The notes under the pieces: generated by a model | Seen by the model: only the letters and a program-made list of their open reading frames with translations | What the model was told of the DNA's origin: nothing | The model's database searches: none | Translations under genes and position numbers: made by a program | Assembly: GCF_900591205.1 (NCBI RefSeq) | Contig: NZ_UUPU01000085.1 | Coordinates: 391,528 to 455,527 of the forward strand | Direction: 5' to 3' | DNA length: 64,000 nucleotides | Source: Pseudomonas viridiflava | Lineage (GTDB): Bacteria; Pseudomonadota; Gammaproteobacteria; Pseudomonadales; Pseudomonadaceae | Part shown: positions 1-7,907 of the stretch, piece after piece | How the letters are laid out: each line of letters starts with the position of its first letter | Numbering within the stretch: the stretch's first letter is position 1

Positions 1-1230
1 GGCGACTTGATGCCCGCCGCCAAGGGCTGGCTGGTCAATACCGTGGTCGACAAAGTGAAGAAAATGGTCCCGGCCTACCACCTGCCACGGGCGGTGTCGT
101 TCAAGCGTGCCCTGCGCCTGGGCGCGGGCCTGGGTGTGACCCGGCACCCGGTGACCCTGGATGACATCGCCGTGCTGCAATACACCGGCGGCACCACGGG
201 CCTGGCCAAGGGCGCGATGCTCACCCACGGCAACCTGGTGGCGAACATGCAGCAGGTGCGCGCCTGCATGTCGCAGACCGGCGACGACGGCCATCCGCTG
301 ATCAAGGAAGGGCAGGAGGTGATGATCGCGCCGCTGCCGCTGTACCACATCTATGCATTCACGGCTAATTGCATGTGCATGATGGTCTCCGGCAACCACA
401 ACGTGCTGATCACCAACCCGCGGGACATCGGCGGGTTTATCAAGGAACTGAAACAGTGGCGCTTTACCGGGCTGCTGGGGCTCAACACGTTGTTTGTGGC
501 GTTGATGGACCACCCGGACTTCAAGCGCCTGGATTTCTCCCACCTCAAACTCACCAACTCCGGCGGCACCGCGCTGATCAAGGCCACGGCCGAGCGCTGG
601 GAACAGATCACCGGCTGCGCAATCGGCGAAGGCTACGGCCTGACGGAAACCTCACCGGTGGCCAGCACCAACCCCTATGGCAATAAATCCCGCCTGGGCA
701 CTGTGGGCATTCCGGTGCCGGCCACGGCGATGAAGGTGATTGATGATCAGGGCGTTGAGTTGCCTTTGGGTGAGCGCGGCGAGTTGTGCATCAAGGGCCC
801 GCAGGTGATGAAGGGCTACTGGCAGCAACCGGCCGCCACCGCCGAGGCGCTGGACGCCGAGGGTTGGCTCAAGACTGGCGACATTGCGGTGATCGACGAC
901 GATGGCTTCGTGCGTATTGTCGACCGCAAGAAAGACCTGATCATCGTCTCGGGCTTCAATGTGTACCCCAACGAGATCGAAGACGTGGTGATGGCGCATC
1001 CGGCGGTGGCCAACTGCGCGGTGATCGGCGTGCCGGACGAGCGTACGGGGGAGGCGGTGAAGCTGTTCGTGGTGGCGCGTGCCGAGGGCGTGAGCCTTGA
1101 GGAGCTGAAGGCGTACTGCAAGACCAACTTCACCGGCTACAAGGTGCCCAAGCATATTGTGTTGCGTGAGTCGTTGCCGATGACGCCGGTGGGCAAGATC
1201 CTGCGGCGGGAGCTGCGCGACATCGCTTGA
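1..1230 (+). CDS. fadD2: Long-chain-fatty-acid--CoA ligase FadD2, 3' part (5' end outside window)
   Basis: Acyl-CoA synthetase of the ANL superfamily. It activates fatty acids with ATP and CoA at the inner membrane for beta-oxidation. The reading frame is open at base 1, so the N-terminus lies upstream. The visible ~409 residues hold the ATP-binding P-loop (YTGGTTGLAKGAMLTH, near base 180), the adenylation motif GYGLTETSP, the FACS-type segment GWLKTGDI, the hinge motif DRKKDLIIVSGFNVYP and the C-terminal catalytic lysine context GKILRRELRD. The closely similar fadD1 follows on the same strand 390 bases downstream. That tandem order and the high similarity are typical of Pseudomonas, where FadD1 prefers longer and FadD2 shorter substrates (known in P. 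aeruginosa, inferred here). The gene ends just before a REPIN that probably serves as its 3' structure. Confidence 0.93.
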   Translation, partial: GDLMPAAKGWLVNTVVDKVKKMVPAYHLPRAVSFKRALRLGAGLGVTRHPVTLDDIAVLQYTGGTTGLAKGAMLTHGNLVANMQQVRACMSQTGDDGHPLIKEGQEVMIAPLPLYHIYAFTANCMCMMVSGNHNVLITNPRDIGGFIKELKQWRFTGLLGLNTLFVALMDHPDFKRLDFSHLKLTNSGGTALIKATAERWEQITGCAIGEGYGLTETSPVASTNPYGNKSRLGTVGIPVPATAMKVIDDQGVELPLGERGELCIKGPQVMKGYWQQPAATAEALDAEGWLKTGDIAVIDDDGFVRIVDRKKDLIIVSGFNVYPNEIEDVVMAHPAVANCAVIGVPDERTGEAVKLFVVARAEGVSLEELKAYCKTNFTGYKVPKHIVLRESLPMTPVGKILRRELRDIA

Positions 1231-1248
1231 ATTGAAATGCTGTAAAAA

Positions 1249-1338
1249 TGTGGGAGGGGGCTTGCCCCCGATTGCTGAGTGTCAGTCACTGCATCTGGTG
1301 ACTGATCTACTGCTATCGGGGGCAAGCCCCCTCCCACA
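1249..1338. repeat. REPIN (two inverted REP palindromes), GGGAGGGGGC type
   Basis: Two copies of a head sequence beginning TGTGGGAGGGGGCTTGCC face each other. About 50 bases separate them, including an inner TCAGTCAC/GTGACTGA pair, so the whole element folds into a long hairpin. It lies 18 bases after the fadD2 stop codon. It belongs to the same family as the elements near 10961 and 46320. Confidence 0.9.
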
Positions 1339-1620
1339 TTTGTTATTTATGGTCCTGTAGGGCGCATTCCAGAGCCTTTCACTGGGGAATTTAAGCTTCG
1401 TTTGAAGTGTGACCAAATATTGTAGGACAGTCATGTTTATGACCGTAGGGCCCTCTTTTGGCTCTAGGCGGCCCTTGGCAAAGCTGCTACTCTCGGCGCG
1501 CTTTGTGACGTCTCGGCCTGCTTGAAAGCGCCAGATTCACCTAAAAACATACACCAATAATAATCGCATCAAATGCGATGATGAATTCGCGTCGCTGACG
1601 TCGCTGAGGAGTGGGCTTCC
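1339..1620 (+). promoter_or_regulatory. fadD1 upstream region with two small palindromes
   Basis: There is no gene in this gap. It holds a perfect inverted repeat GTCAT-GTTT-ATGAC at 1430-1443 and a second, TCGCAT-CAA-ATGCGA, at 1564-1578, which would form a hairpin in the fadD1 leader. The fadD1 ribosome-binding site GAGGAG precedes the ATG at 1621. A PsrA or FadR site would be expected here for a fad gene, but I could not identify one with confidence. Confidence 0.4.
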
Positions 1621-3312
1621 ATGAACGAAGACTTTTGGAAGGATAAGTACCCCGCCGGGATTGCTGCACAAATCAATCCAGACGAGTATCCGAATATTCA
1701 GGCGGTACTGAAACAGTCCTGCCAGCGCTTCGCCGACAAACCGGCTTTCAGCAACCTGGGCAAGACTATCACCTACGGTGAACTGTACGAATTGTCCGGG
1801 GCCTTCGCCGCCTACCTGCAACAGCATACCGACTTGAAGCCTGGCGATCGGATCGCCGTGCAACTGCCCAACGTCCTGCAATACCCGGTCGCCGTATTCG
1901 GCGCTATCCGTGCCGGGCTGATCGTGGTCAACACCAACCCGCTGTACACCGCGCGGGAAATGGAACACCAATTCAACGACTCCGGCGCCAAGGCGCTGGT
2001 CTGCCTGGCCAACATGGCCCACCTGGCGGAAAAGGTCGTGCCCAAGACCGCCGTCAAGCATGTGATCGTCACCGAAGTCGCCGACCTGCTGGCGCCGCTC
2101 AAGCGCCTGCTGATCAACAGCGTCATCAAGTACGTGAAGAAAATGGTCCCGGCCTATCACTTGCCCAAGGCGATCAAGTTCAACGACGTGCTGGCCAAGG
2201 GGCATGGCCAACCGGTCAACGACGTAAGCCCGGCCAGCGGCGATGTGGCCGTGCTGCAATACACCGGCGGCACCACCGGCGTGGCCAAGGGCGCGATGCT
2301 CACCCACCGCAACCTCGTCGCCAACATGCTGCAATGCAAGGCGCTGATGGGCTCCAACCTTAATGAAGGTTGCGAGATCCTGATCACGCCGCTGCCGCTG
2401 TACCACATTTATGCGTTCACCTTTCATTGCATGGCGATGATGCTGATCGGCAACCACAACATCCTGATCAGCAACCCACGCGACCTGCCGGCGATGGTCA
2501 AGGAACTGTCGAAGTGGAAGTTCAGCGGGTTTGTCGGCCTCAACACGCTGTTCGTGGCGCTGTGTAACAACGAAGGCTTCCGCAAGCTGGACTTCAGCGC
2601 GTTGAAAGTCACCCTGTCGGGCGGCATGGCCCTGCAACTGGCGGCCGCCGAACGCTGGAAAGACGTGACCGGCTGCGACATCTGCGAAGGCTACGGCATG
2701 ACCGAGACCAGCCCGGTGGCCACGGTCAACCCAAGCCAGGCGATCCAGATCGGCACCATCGGCATTCCGGTGCCATCAACGGTGTGCAAGGTCATTACCG
2801 ATGACGGCGTCGAGCTGGCCCTCGGTGAAATCGGCGAGTTGTGCATCAAGGGCCCTCAGGTGATGAAGGGCTATTGGCAGCGCGAAGACGCCACCGCCGA
2901 GATCCTCGACAGTGAGGGCTGGCTGAAGACCGGTGATATCGCGATCATCCAGCCGGACGGCTATATGCGCATTGTCGACCGCAAGAAGGACATGATCCTG
3001 GTCTCCGGTTTCAACGTGTACCCCAACGAACTGGAAGACGTACTGGCGGGCTTGCCGGGCGTGCTGCAGTGCGCGGCCATCGGTGTGCCGGATGAAAAAT
3101 CCGGGGAACACATCAAGCTGTTTATCGTGGTCAAGCCAGGGGCCACCTTGACCAAGGACCAAGTGATGGAACACATGCGCGCCAACGTCACCGCCTATAA
3201 GGTGCCCAAGGCGGTAGAGTTCCGTGATGCATTGCCGACCACCAACGTGGGCAAGATCCTGCGCCGTGAGTTGCGTGATGAAGAACTGAAGAAGCTGGGC
3301 CTTAAAAAGTAA
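1621..3312 (+). CDS. fadD1: Long-chain-fatty-acid--CoA ligase FadD1
   Basis: Complete 563-residue acyl-CoA synthetase that converts fatty acid, ATP and CoA to acyl-CoA for beta-oxidation. The length matches the family. Seen in sequence: the P-loop YTGGTTGVAKGAMLTH near residue 214, the adenylation motif GYGMTETSP near 355, the FACS segment GWLKTGDI near 433, the hinge DRKKDMILVSGFN near 452 and GKILRREL near 544. The ATG follows a GAGGAG ribosome-binding site, and the N-terminus MNEDFWKDKYP is typical of Pseudomonas FadD1. It follows its paralogue fadD2 and ends in a strong terminator at 3318-3345. The 390-base gap after fadD2 suggests that it has its own promoter. Confidence 0.96.
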   Translation: MNEDFWKDKYPAGIAAQINPDEYPNIQAVLKQSCQRFADKPAFSNLGKTITYGELYELSGAFAAYLQQHTDLKPGDRIAVQLPNVLQYPVAVFGAIRAGLIVVNTNPLYTAREMEHQFNDSGAKALVCLANMAHLAEKVVPKTAVKHVIVTEVADLLAPLKRLLINSVIKYVKKMVPAYHLPKAIKFNDVLAKGHGQPVNDVSPASGDVAVLQYTGGTTGVAKGAMLTHRNLVANMLQCKALMGSNLNEGCEILITPLPLYHIYAFTFHCMAMMLIGNHNILISNPRDLPAMVKELSKWKFSGFVGLNTLFVALCNNEGFRKLDFSALKVTLSGGMALQLAAAERWKDVTGCDICEGYGMTETSPVATVNPSQAIQIGTIGIPVPSTVCKVITDDGVELALGEIGELCIKGPQVMKGYWQREDATAEILDSEGWLKTGDIAIIQPDGYMRIVDRKKDMILVSGFNVYPNELEDVLAGLPGVLQCAAIGVPDEKSGEHIKLFIVVKPGATLTKDQVMEHMRANVTAYKVPKAVEFRDALPTTNVGKILRRELRDEELKKLGLKK

Positions 3313-3317
3313 CCCAC

Positions 3318-3345
3318 AAAAAACCCCGCCGATGCGGGGTTTTTT
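3318..3345 (+). terminator. Rho-independent terminator of fadD1
   Basis: An ACCCCGC / GCGGGGT stem with a CGAT loop is flanked by A-tract and T-tract (six T). It begins 5 bases after the fadD1 stop. The symmetric A and T runs could let it work in both directions. Confidence 0.92.
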
Positions 3346-3475
3346 GTGGCGAGCGGGCTTGCCCGCGTTGGGCTGCGAAGCGGCCCTGAAAACTGCAACC
3401 GAGATTTCAATGCCCCTGCGCGGCGATCTTATTGGGGCTGCTGCGCAGCCCAACGCGGGCAAGCCCGCTCGCCAC
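3346..3475. repeat. REPIN, GTGGCGAGCGGGCTTGC type, long form
   Basis: GTGGCGAGCGGGCTTGCCCG at the left is matched by its reverse complement at the right end (3455-3475). Inner arms GTTGGGCTGCG/CGCAGCCCAAC extend the pairing. The total of 130 bases is longer than the ~90-base elements elsewhere. It sits directly on the fadD1 terminator, between convergent genes, and is of the same family as the core of the array at 44036. Confidence 0.88.
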
Positions 3476-3495
3476 AAACAGCTATCACCCCACGA

Positions 3496-3873
3496 TTACA
3501 CGGCGAACTGCGCGAAGCTCACGCCCGCGCCGGTCGGGCGCACGTCCTTGAGGAACGAATCCTTGTCCGCGCTCAGCTCCAGAGTGATCTCCGGCTTGCG
3601 CTTGCCCGCATTTCGCACCACCAGCCCTTCGAGCTTTTCACGCAGGAACACGGTCGGCACCTTCAGGTGCAGCAGTTGGTCGGTATCGGCGTTGTGCATC
3701 AACAGGTGAATCCACTCGTACTGGCCCACGCCAATCCGCACCACCGGCAGGTCGAACCACCAGATATTGCGTTTGCGGTCCAGATCGGTGAAGTGGCAGT
3801 TGTTGACGCCGAGTACGGCACCGCCCAGTTCCTGGTTTCTGCGGGCGATGGCCTGTGCTTTATTGAGTTTCAT
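3496..3873 (-). CDS. Conserved hypothetical protein, 125 aa
   Basis: I do not recognise a named family. The start was set at the ATG at 3873 (MKLNKAQAIARRNQ) because an AGGAAGG ribosome-binding site lies just upstream; a longer open frame to 4269 runs antisense through the CsbD gene and is not credible. The protein has no signal peptide or membrane segment. It starts with a charged helix, continues with mixed alpha/beta sequence (VLGVNNCHFTDLDRKRN, WFDLPVVRIG) and ends in a basic stretch. It looks like a small cytosolic Pseudomonas protein. It stands alone, convergent with fadD1 and separated from it by terminator and REPIN. Confidence 0.7.
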   Translation of the reverse strand: MKLNKAQAIARRNQELGGAVLGVNNCHFTDLDRKRNIWWFDLPVVRIGVGQYEWIHLLMHNADTDQLLHLKVPTVFLREKLEGLVVRNAGKRKPEITLELSADKDSFLKDVRPTGAGVSFAQFAV

Positions 3874-4074
3874 AACCTTCCTACGGGATCTGTTATTCAG
3901 CGTTATAGCCTGAATGTGCCGGGCATTCTCGTGGGTTGGCTGCAAAACATAAAGCCAAACCTGCGGCCTTCGACGAAATGCCTGATGAAAAATAATTGAA
4001 ACTCTGCCGAACGGCCTCAGGTCAATCTTTAGGTAATGACCAAAAACCTTTGATTGTTCTTTCGGAGAGATACC

Positions 4075-4260
4075 ATGAGCAGCACATCTGACAAGGTAAA
4101 AGGCGTGGCCAACGAAGCTGTTGGTAATATCAAGCAAGGTGTCGGCAAAGTGACCGGCAACGACAAGCTGCGCGCTGAAGGTGTGGTCCAGGAAAAGAAA
4201 GGCGAAGTGCAGAAAGCGGTCGGTGATACCAAAGACGCGGTAAAGAAAGCGACCAAGTAA
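4075..4260 (+). CDS. CsbD-family stress protein
   Basis: A 61-residue hydrophilic protein with two CsbD-type repeats (DKVKGVANEAVGNIKQGVGK and a second copy around GVVQEKKGEVQKAVGDTKDA). It is rich in Lys, Gly and Ala. CsbD proteins are small, abundant general-stress proteins of unknown mechanism. The ATG at 4075 follows a GGAGAG ribosome-binding site. An upstream GAAACT...GGTCAA pair near 3998-4025 loosely resembles an extracytoplasmic-stress promoter (AlgU type), which would suit the family but is only suggestive. The gene is monocistronic, with its own terminator at 4281. Confidence 0.9.
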   Translation: MSSTSDKVKGVANEAVGNIKQGVGKVTGNDKLRAEGVVQEKKGEVQKAVGDTKDAVKKATK

Positions 4261-4280
4261 GACTGCCACCGCGCAGCCAG

Positions 4281-4307
4281 ACGGCCATCCACGGATGGCC
4301 GTTTTTG
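4281..4307 (+). terminator. Rho-independent terminator of the csbD-like gene
   Basis: The stem ACGGCCATCC / GGATGGCCGT with a two-base loop is followed by TTTTTG, 20 bases after the stop codon. Confidence 0.92.
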
Positions 4308-4429
4308 TGTCACACCCAGTGATTAAAGTTTCGAAATTGTTTCGAGGTCGCCAAATAGGCTACCTTGATGTAGAAAACGGCCCCTGAGTCGCCCACGAAC
4401 TCAACCTTTTTGCGGCGAAAGGAGACGCT

Positions 4430-5380
4430 ATGATTTTTCCGGTACTAGACGGTCTCAAGCTACACAAAGTGCTGGTGCGCACCGTCAAGGAATTCGTCGA
4501 CGACGAGATGTCCACCTACGCCTCGGCACTGGCCTACCAGATGCTGTTTTCGTTGTTTCCCTTCCTGCTGTTCCTGATCGCTCTGATCGGTTTCCTGCAC
4601 TTGCCCGACTTTTTTACCTGGCTGCGCCTGCAGTCGGAATTGGTGTTGCCGCCCCAGGCGCTGGAGCAGGTCAACCCGGTGATTGACCAATTGCAGCAGT
4701 CCAAGGGTGGCCTGCTTTCGGTGGGTATCGTGATTGCCCTGTGGACCGCCTCAGCGGGTGTACGCCTGATGATGAGCGCGATGAACGCCGCCTACGACGT
4801 GGTGGAAGGCCGGCCGATCTGGAAGCGTTTTCCGCTGTCGATTTTCTACACCATCGGCATCGCCGGCATGCTGCTGGCCGCCGCCGCCCTGATGGTGCTG
4901 GGCCCGCAGGTGATGGAGTGGCTGGCCGGGCAGATCGGCATGCAGGAATTCGTGGTTACCCTGTGGACCATCCTGCGCTGGCCGTTGATCGTGATTTTGC
5001 TGATGTTCGCCGTGGCCCTCATGTACTACGTGATGCCGGACGTTGAGCAGAAATTCCGTTTTATCACCCCAGGTTCTGTGCTGGCGGTGGTGGTGTGGAT
5101 CGTCGCTTCGCTGGGTTTTGGCTACTACGTGAAAACCTTCGCCGACTACAACGCCATGTATGGCAGCATCGGTGCGATCATCGTGCTGCTGCTGTATTTT
5201 TATATTTCCGCCGCTGTGCTGCTGCTGGGGGCGGAGATGAATGCGGTGATCGAACACATGTCTGCCGAGGGCAAAGACCCGGGCGAGAAAGAATTCGACG
5301 AGCCGGGCCACACCGTTGAAAAACAGCATGTCTCCGGCCTTGGCCGGGACCATTCCAAGCCCACTACCGACGAAGTCTGA
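4430..5380 (+). CDS. YihY/BrkB-family inner-membrane protein
   Basis: A 316-residue multi-spanning membrane protein of the YihY/virulence-factor-BrkB family, with about six hydrophobic segments between residues 30 and 275. The family hallmarks are the early SALAYQMLFSLFPFLLFLIA segment and the central GIVIALWTASAGVRLMMSAMN. The hydrophilic C-terminal tail of about 40 residues is acidic and cytosolic in appearance. The function of the family is not settled; it was once misnamed RNase BN. AAAGGAG precedes the ATG. Only 3 bases separate its stop from def, so the two are probably co-transcribed. Confidence 0.9.
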   Translation: MIFPVLDGLKLHKVLVRTVKEFVDDEMSTYASALAYQMLFSLFPFLLFLIALIGFLHLPDFFTWLRLQSELVLPPQALEQVNPVIDQLQQSKGGLLSVGIVIALWTASAGVRLMMSAMNAAYDVVEGRPIWKRFPLSIFYTIGIAGMLLAAAALMVLGPQVMEWLAGQIGMQEFVVTLWTILRWPLIVILLMFAVALMYYVMPDVEQKFRFITPGSVLAVVVWIVASLGFGYYVKTFADYNAMYGSIGAIIVLLLYFYISAAVLLLGAEMNAVIEHMSAEGKDPGEKEFDEPGHTVEKQHVSGLGRDHSKPTTDEV

Positions 5381-5383
5381 TCG

Positions 5384-5923
5384 ATGATCCGTGAAATCCT
5401 GAAAATGGGCGACGAGCGCCTGCTGCGTATCGCCCCGCCGGTTCCGCCGGAAATGTTCGACAGCCCCGAGCTGTGGCAATTGATAGATGACATGTTCCAG
5501 ACCATGGAACACGTGGGCGGTGTTGGCCTGGCCGCGCCGCAGATTGGTGTCGATCTGCAATTGGTGATCTTTGGTTTCGAGGCCAGCGAACGTTACCCGG
5601 ACGCGCCGCCCGTGCCGCAGACCATCCTGATCAACCCGCTGATCACGCCGCTCAGCCCGGTGCTGGAAGAGGGTTATGAAGGTTGCCTGTCGGTGCCCGG
5701 CCTGCGTGGCGCAGTAAATCGTTACCAGCAGATTCGCTACGAAGGCTTCGACCCCAAGGGCGAGCCGATCGTACGGTTTGCCGATGGCTTTCATGCGCGG
5801 GTGGTGCAGCATGAATGCGACCACCTGATCGGCCGGTTGTACCCTTCGCGGATTACCGACTTCAGCAAGTTCGGGTTTATTGAGGTGATGTTTCCGGATA
5901 TGGATCCGACGGCTGACGAGTAA
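5384..5923 (+). CDS. def: Peptide deformylase
   Basis: A 179-residue metallohydrolase that removes the N-formyl group from nascent peptides. All three motifs are present: GVGLAAPQIG (near residue 46), EGCLSVPG with metal ligand Cys101, and QHECDHL with ligands His143 and His147 and catalytic Glu144. The start codon lies 3 bases after the yihY stop. This is not next to fmt, where the housekeeping Pseudomonas copy usually sits, so it is probably the second def paralogue (inference). A REPIN follows the stop codon. Confidence 0.95.
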   Translation: MIREILKMGDERLLRIAPPVPPEMFDSPELWQLIDDMFQTMEHVGGVGLAAPQIGVDLQLVIFGFEASERYPDAPPVPQTILINPLITPLSPVLEEGYEGCLSVPGLRGAVNRYQQIRYEGFDPKGEPIVRFADGFHARVVQHECDHLIGRLYPSRITDFSKFGFIEVMFPDMDPTADE

Positions 5924-5947
5924 TGCCCTGGTAACACGCGGTAAAAA

Positions 5948-6036
5948 TGTGGGAGCGGGCTTGCTCGCGAAGGCGGTAGTTCAGTCAACATTTCAGTGAC
6001 TGACCCACCGCATTCGCGAGCAAGCCCGCTCCCACA
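5948..6036. repeat. REPIN, GGGAGCGGGC type
   Basis: TGTGGGAGCGGGCTTGCTCG and its reverse complement enclose about 45 bases, including TCAGTGACTGA. It lies between the convergent def and methyltransferase-like genes. Confidence 0.9.
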
Positions 6037-6057
6037 TTGGTTGTGTAGTGAACCTGC

Positions 6058-6876
6058 TTACATCGCTGGTTTCACAAACCGCAACGTCATCCGATCCGAC
6101 TCACCAATCGCCACATACTTCGCCTTGTCCTGTTCCCCCAGTTTCAATGTTGGCGGCAAAGTCCACACGCCAGCCGGATAATCCTGGGTGTCCTTGGGGT
6201 TGGCGTTCACTTCACTCTGCCCAGCCAGCTTGAACCCGGCATCGGTCGCCAGCTTCACCACCTGCGCGGTGGTCAGGTAACCACTGTCCTGGATCGCCGC
6301 AAGATCCGCACCGTCCTTGGCTCGGTGATCTTCCACGCCTAGCACGCCGCCCGGTTTGAGCACGCGGTAAAACGCGCTGAACGTGGCGTTTGCGGTATCG
6401 GCTGCCACCCAGTTATGCACATTGCGAAAGGTCAGCACCGCATCCGCCGAAGCCGGTTTGCCGAACACCGGCGCCTTGGGGTCGAAATCGACCACCTCGG
6501 CCTTGGCATAACGCGTCGGGTCGGCGGCGAATTTGTTCTTCAGGTTTTCTTCGGCGGTGCGGGCGTAGGCGCTGCTGCTCGCGGCCTGTACGGCAGCGAT
6601 GTAACGCCCGTGATCCTTGAGCAGCGGCGCCAGCAGTTCGCTGTACCAGCCGCCACCGGGGGTGATTTCGATCACCGTCTGCTCGGCGCGCAAGCCAAAG
6701 AACTCCAGGGTTTGTTGCGGATGGCGATAGCCGTCGCGGGCGCTGTTGGCCGGCTCGCGCCAACTGCCGGCGAGCACGCTGGCATACTGCTTGGCGCTGA
6801 TCGGCGCGTCGGCGGCCTGGCTGAAGGTTGGAACGAGGAGGGCGGTGAGGGACAGCGCTGCAAGCGTCGTTTTCAT
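6058..6876 (-). CDS. Exported class I methyltransferase-like protein
   Basis: A 272-residue protein with a clear Sec signal peptide (MKTTLAALSLTALLVPTFSQA, cleavage near residue 22). The mature part has a Rossmann methyltransferase core: the motif I-like VIEITPGGGWYSELLAPLL, and the later VLTFRNVHNWV and VLKPGGVLGVEDHRA. The ATG at 6876 has AGGAT at good spacing; a longer upstream frame lacks a ribosome-binding site. Related exported proteins occur widely in Proteobacteria and are annotated as SAM-dependent methyltransferases, but SAM is not known to be available in the periplasm, so true activity is uncertain. It is probably transcribed alone, behind the acetyltransferase gene on the same strand. 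Confidence 0.85.
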   Translation of the reverse strand: MKTTLAALSLTALLVPTFSQAADAPISAKQYASVLAGSWREPANSARDGYRHPQQTLEFFGLRAEQTVIEITPGGGWYSELLAPLLKDHGRYIAAVQAASSSAYARTAEENLKNKFAADPTRYAKAEVVDFDPKAPVFGKPASADAVLTFRNVHNWVAADTANATFSAFYRVLKPGGVLGVEDHRAKDGADLAAIQDSGYLTTAQVVKLATDAGFKLAGQSEVNANPKDTQDYPAGVWTLPPTLKLGEQDKAKYVAIGESDRMTLRFVKPAM

Positions 6877-6935
6877 GATCATCCTGTAAGGGGCCACTGT
6901 GCCGTCGAGGCTAGCATGGGCCCTTAACCTGCTGA

Positions 6936-7373
6936 TCACACATTAAGTGCGGTCGACCTCACCAACGGTTCTAAGCCCATCGCAATCATCGGTTTGTTGC
7001 GCTTGTAGCGCACCAGTCGTTCGCTGAGCGATTGCGGCAGCAGCGTGTCCTGGGTGAAACCCATGCGCTGATACAAGCCTTCCAGATCCGGATGGCACAA
7101 CAGCCATACCGTCCCTTCCACATCCGCCACGGCCTGAAGAATCAACTGCGCCGCCAGCCCCTGGCTGCGATAAGCCGGGTCGACAAACACCCCGGTCAAC
7201 CACTGCCCGCCCACCACGGGCGTGAGGCACAGGCCAGCCACAATCTCGCTGTCGCGGGCTACCCATAAACGCCCGCCCTTGAGCGCCTTCATCGGCGAAT
7301 TATGGCTGCGATAAAACTTGTTCAGCAGCGGCCATAGCGGCTCCGCCAGCGCTTCAATGTGCAGTTCAGGCAT
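6936..7373 (-). CDS. GNAT-family N-acetyltransferase
   Basis: A 145-residue GNAT fold protein. Seen: the acetyl-CoA binding motif A (VFVDPAYRSQGLAAQLI, the Q/RxxGxA type near residues 83-97), followed by VWLLCHPDLEGLYQRMGF, which is the usual beta5-alpha4 region. The substrate cannot be deduced. It lies upstream of the exported methyltransferase-like gene on the same strand with a 59-base gap. Confidence 0.85.
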   Translation of the reverse strand: MPELHIEALAEPLWPLLNKFYRSHNSPMKALKGGRLWVARDSEIVAGLCLTPVVGGQWLTGVFVDPAYRSQGLAAQLILQAVADVEGTVWLLCHPDLEGLYQRMGFTQDTLLPQSLSERLVRYKRNKPMIAMGLEPLVRSTALNV

Positions 7374-7475
7374 GGTGTGTCGGCAACATAATCAAGGGCT
7401 CTGGATTATAAGCGCCTTCTGTACGGCAATAGGTGGTATACCCAGTGTTACATCCCCTTCAGTTGAGCACGCATC

Positions 7476-7592
7476 ATGGCCAAAGGTATGGATTCAAAGA
7501 AAGCCGCGAAGAAGAAACCGGCAAAGACCGCCGATGAAAAACGCGCTGACAAGAAAGCCAAGAAGTCGGAGACCGGCCTGTTCGGCCACTGA
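7476..7592 (+). CDS. Small lysine-rich protein, 38 aa
   Basis: An open frame of 38 residues beginning MAKGMDSKKAAKKKPAKTAD and ending ETGLFGH. About one third of the residues are Lys and most others are Ala, Asp, Glu, Thr or Ser. It has the look of a small basic nucleic-acid-associated or stress protein. Similar tiny Lys/Ala-rich proteins are annotated in many Pseudomonas genomes, without known function. No strong Shine-Dalgarno is visible (CAGTTGAGCACGC precedes the ATG). The strongly biased, non-random composition supports translation. Confidence 0.65.
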   Translation: MAKGMDSKKAAKKKPAKTADEKRADKKAKKSETGLFGH

Positions 7593-7600
7593 GTTACACG

Positions 7601-7780
7601 CTTGGAACCAAACGATCTGCAAGATTTTTGCGCCCCACCGAATGGCCGACCTGGCTGCTGTTGATCGGCGTATACGTCGGCTGGTTCACCGTGATCCTCG
7701 CCCTCTACACCCTGGCGCGCGCCTTGGCGATCCATATCTCCCGCCGTACCGGGTTGTGGGTAACGGTGAGTACCACGTGA
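7601..7780 (+). pseudogene. Probable N-terminal remnant of a membrane fatty-acid desaturase
   Basis: Frame 2 reads ...SARFLRPTEWPTWLLLIG, then a hydrophobic helix (VYVGWFTVILALYTLARAL) and stops at 7778 after about 60 codons. The RPTEWPTW-then-helix pattern resembles the N-terminus of bacterial membrane desaturases. The His-box catalytic part that should follow is absent; a degenerate REP element begins 23 bases later. There is no convincing start codon either. I read it as the leftover of a deleted gene. It might instead be a short membrane peptide translated from a non-ATG start. Confidence 0.4.
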
Positions 7781-7802
7781 CCTGTGCAACGACTCGGTCA
7801 AC

Positions 7803-7890
7803 TGTGGGAGCAGGCTTGCCTGTGATGCCTGCACCAGGGTATTTAAGGTACACCGCGGTGACGCTATCGCAGGCACGCCAGCTCTCACAG
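7803..7890. repeat. Degenerate REPIN, GGGAGCAGGC type
   Basis: TGTGGGAGCAGGCTTGCCTG at the left pairs imperfectly with CAGGCACGCCAGCTCTCACA at the right, with mismatches in the head. It occupies the gap between the desaturase remnant and the GST gene, where the rest of a desaturase would be expected. Confidence 0.7.
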
Positions 7891-7907
7891 GTTGATTGCA
7901 TTTCAGA

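Noticed and set aside
3874..4269. N-terminal extension of the 125-residue hypothetical protein through the CsbD gene
   Set aside because: The extension is antisense to a recognised CsbD protein, while a good ribosome-binding site supports the ATG at 3873.
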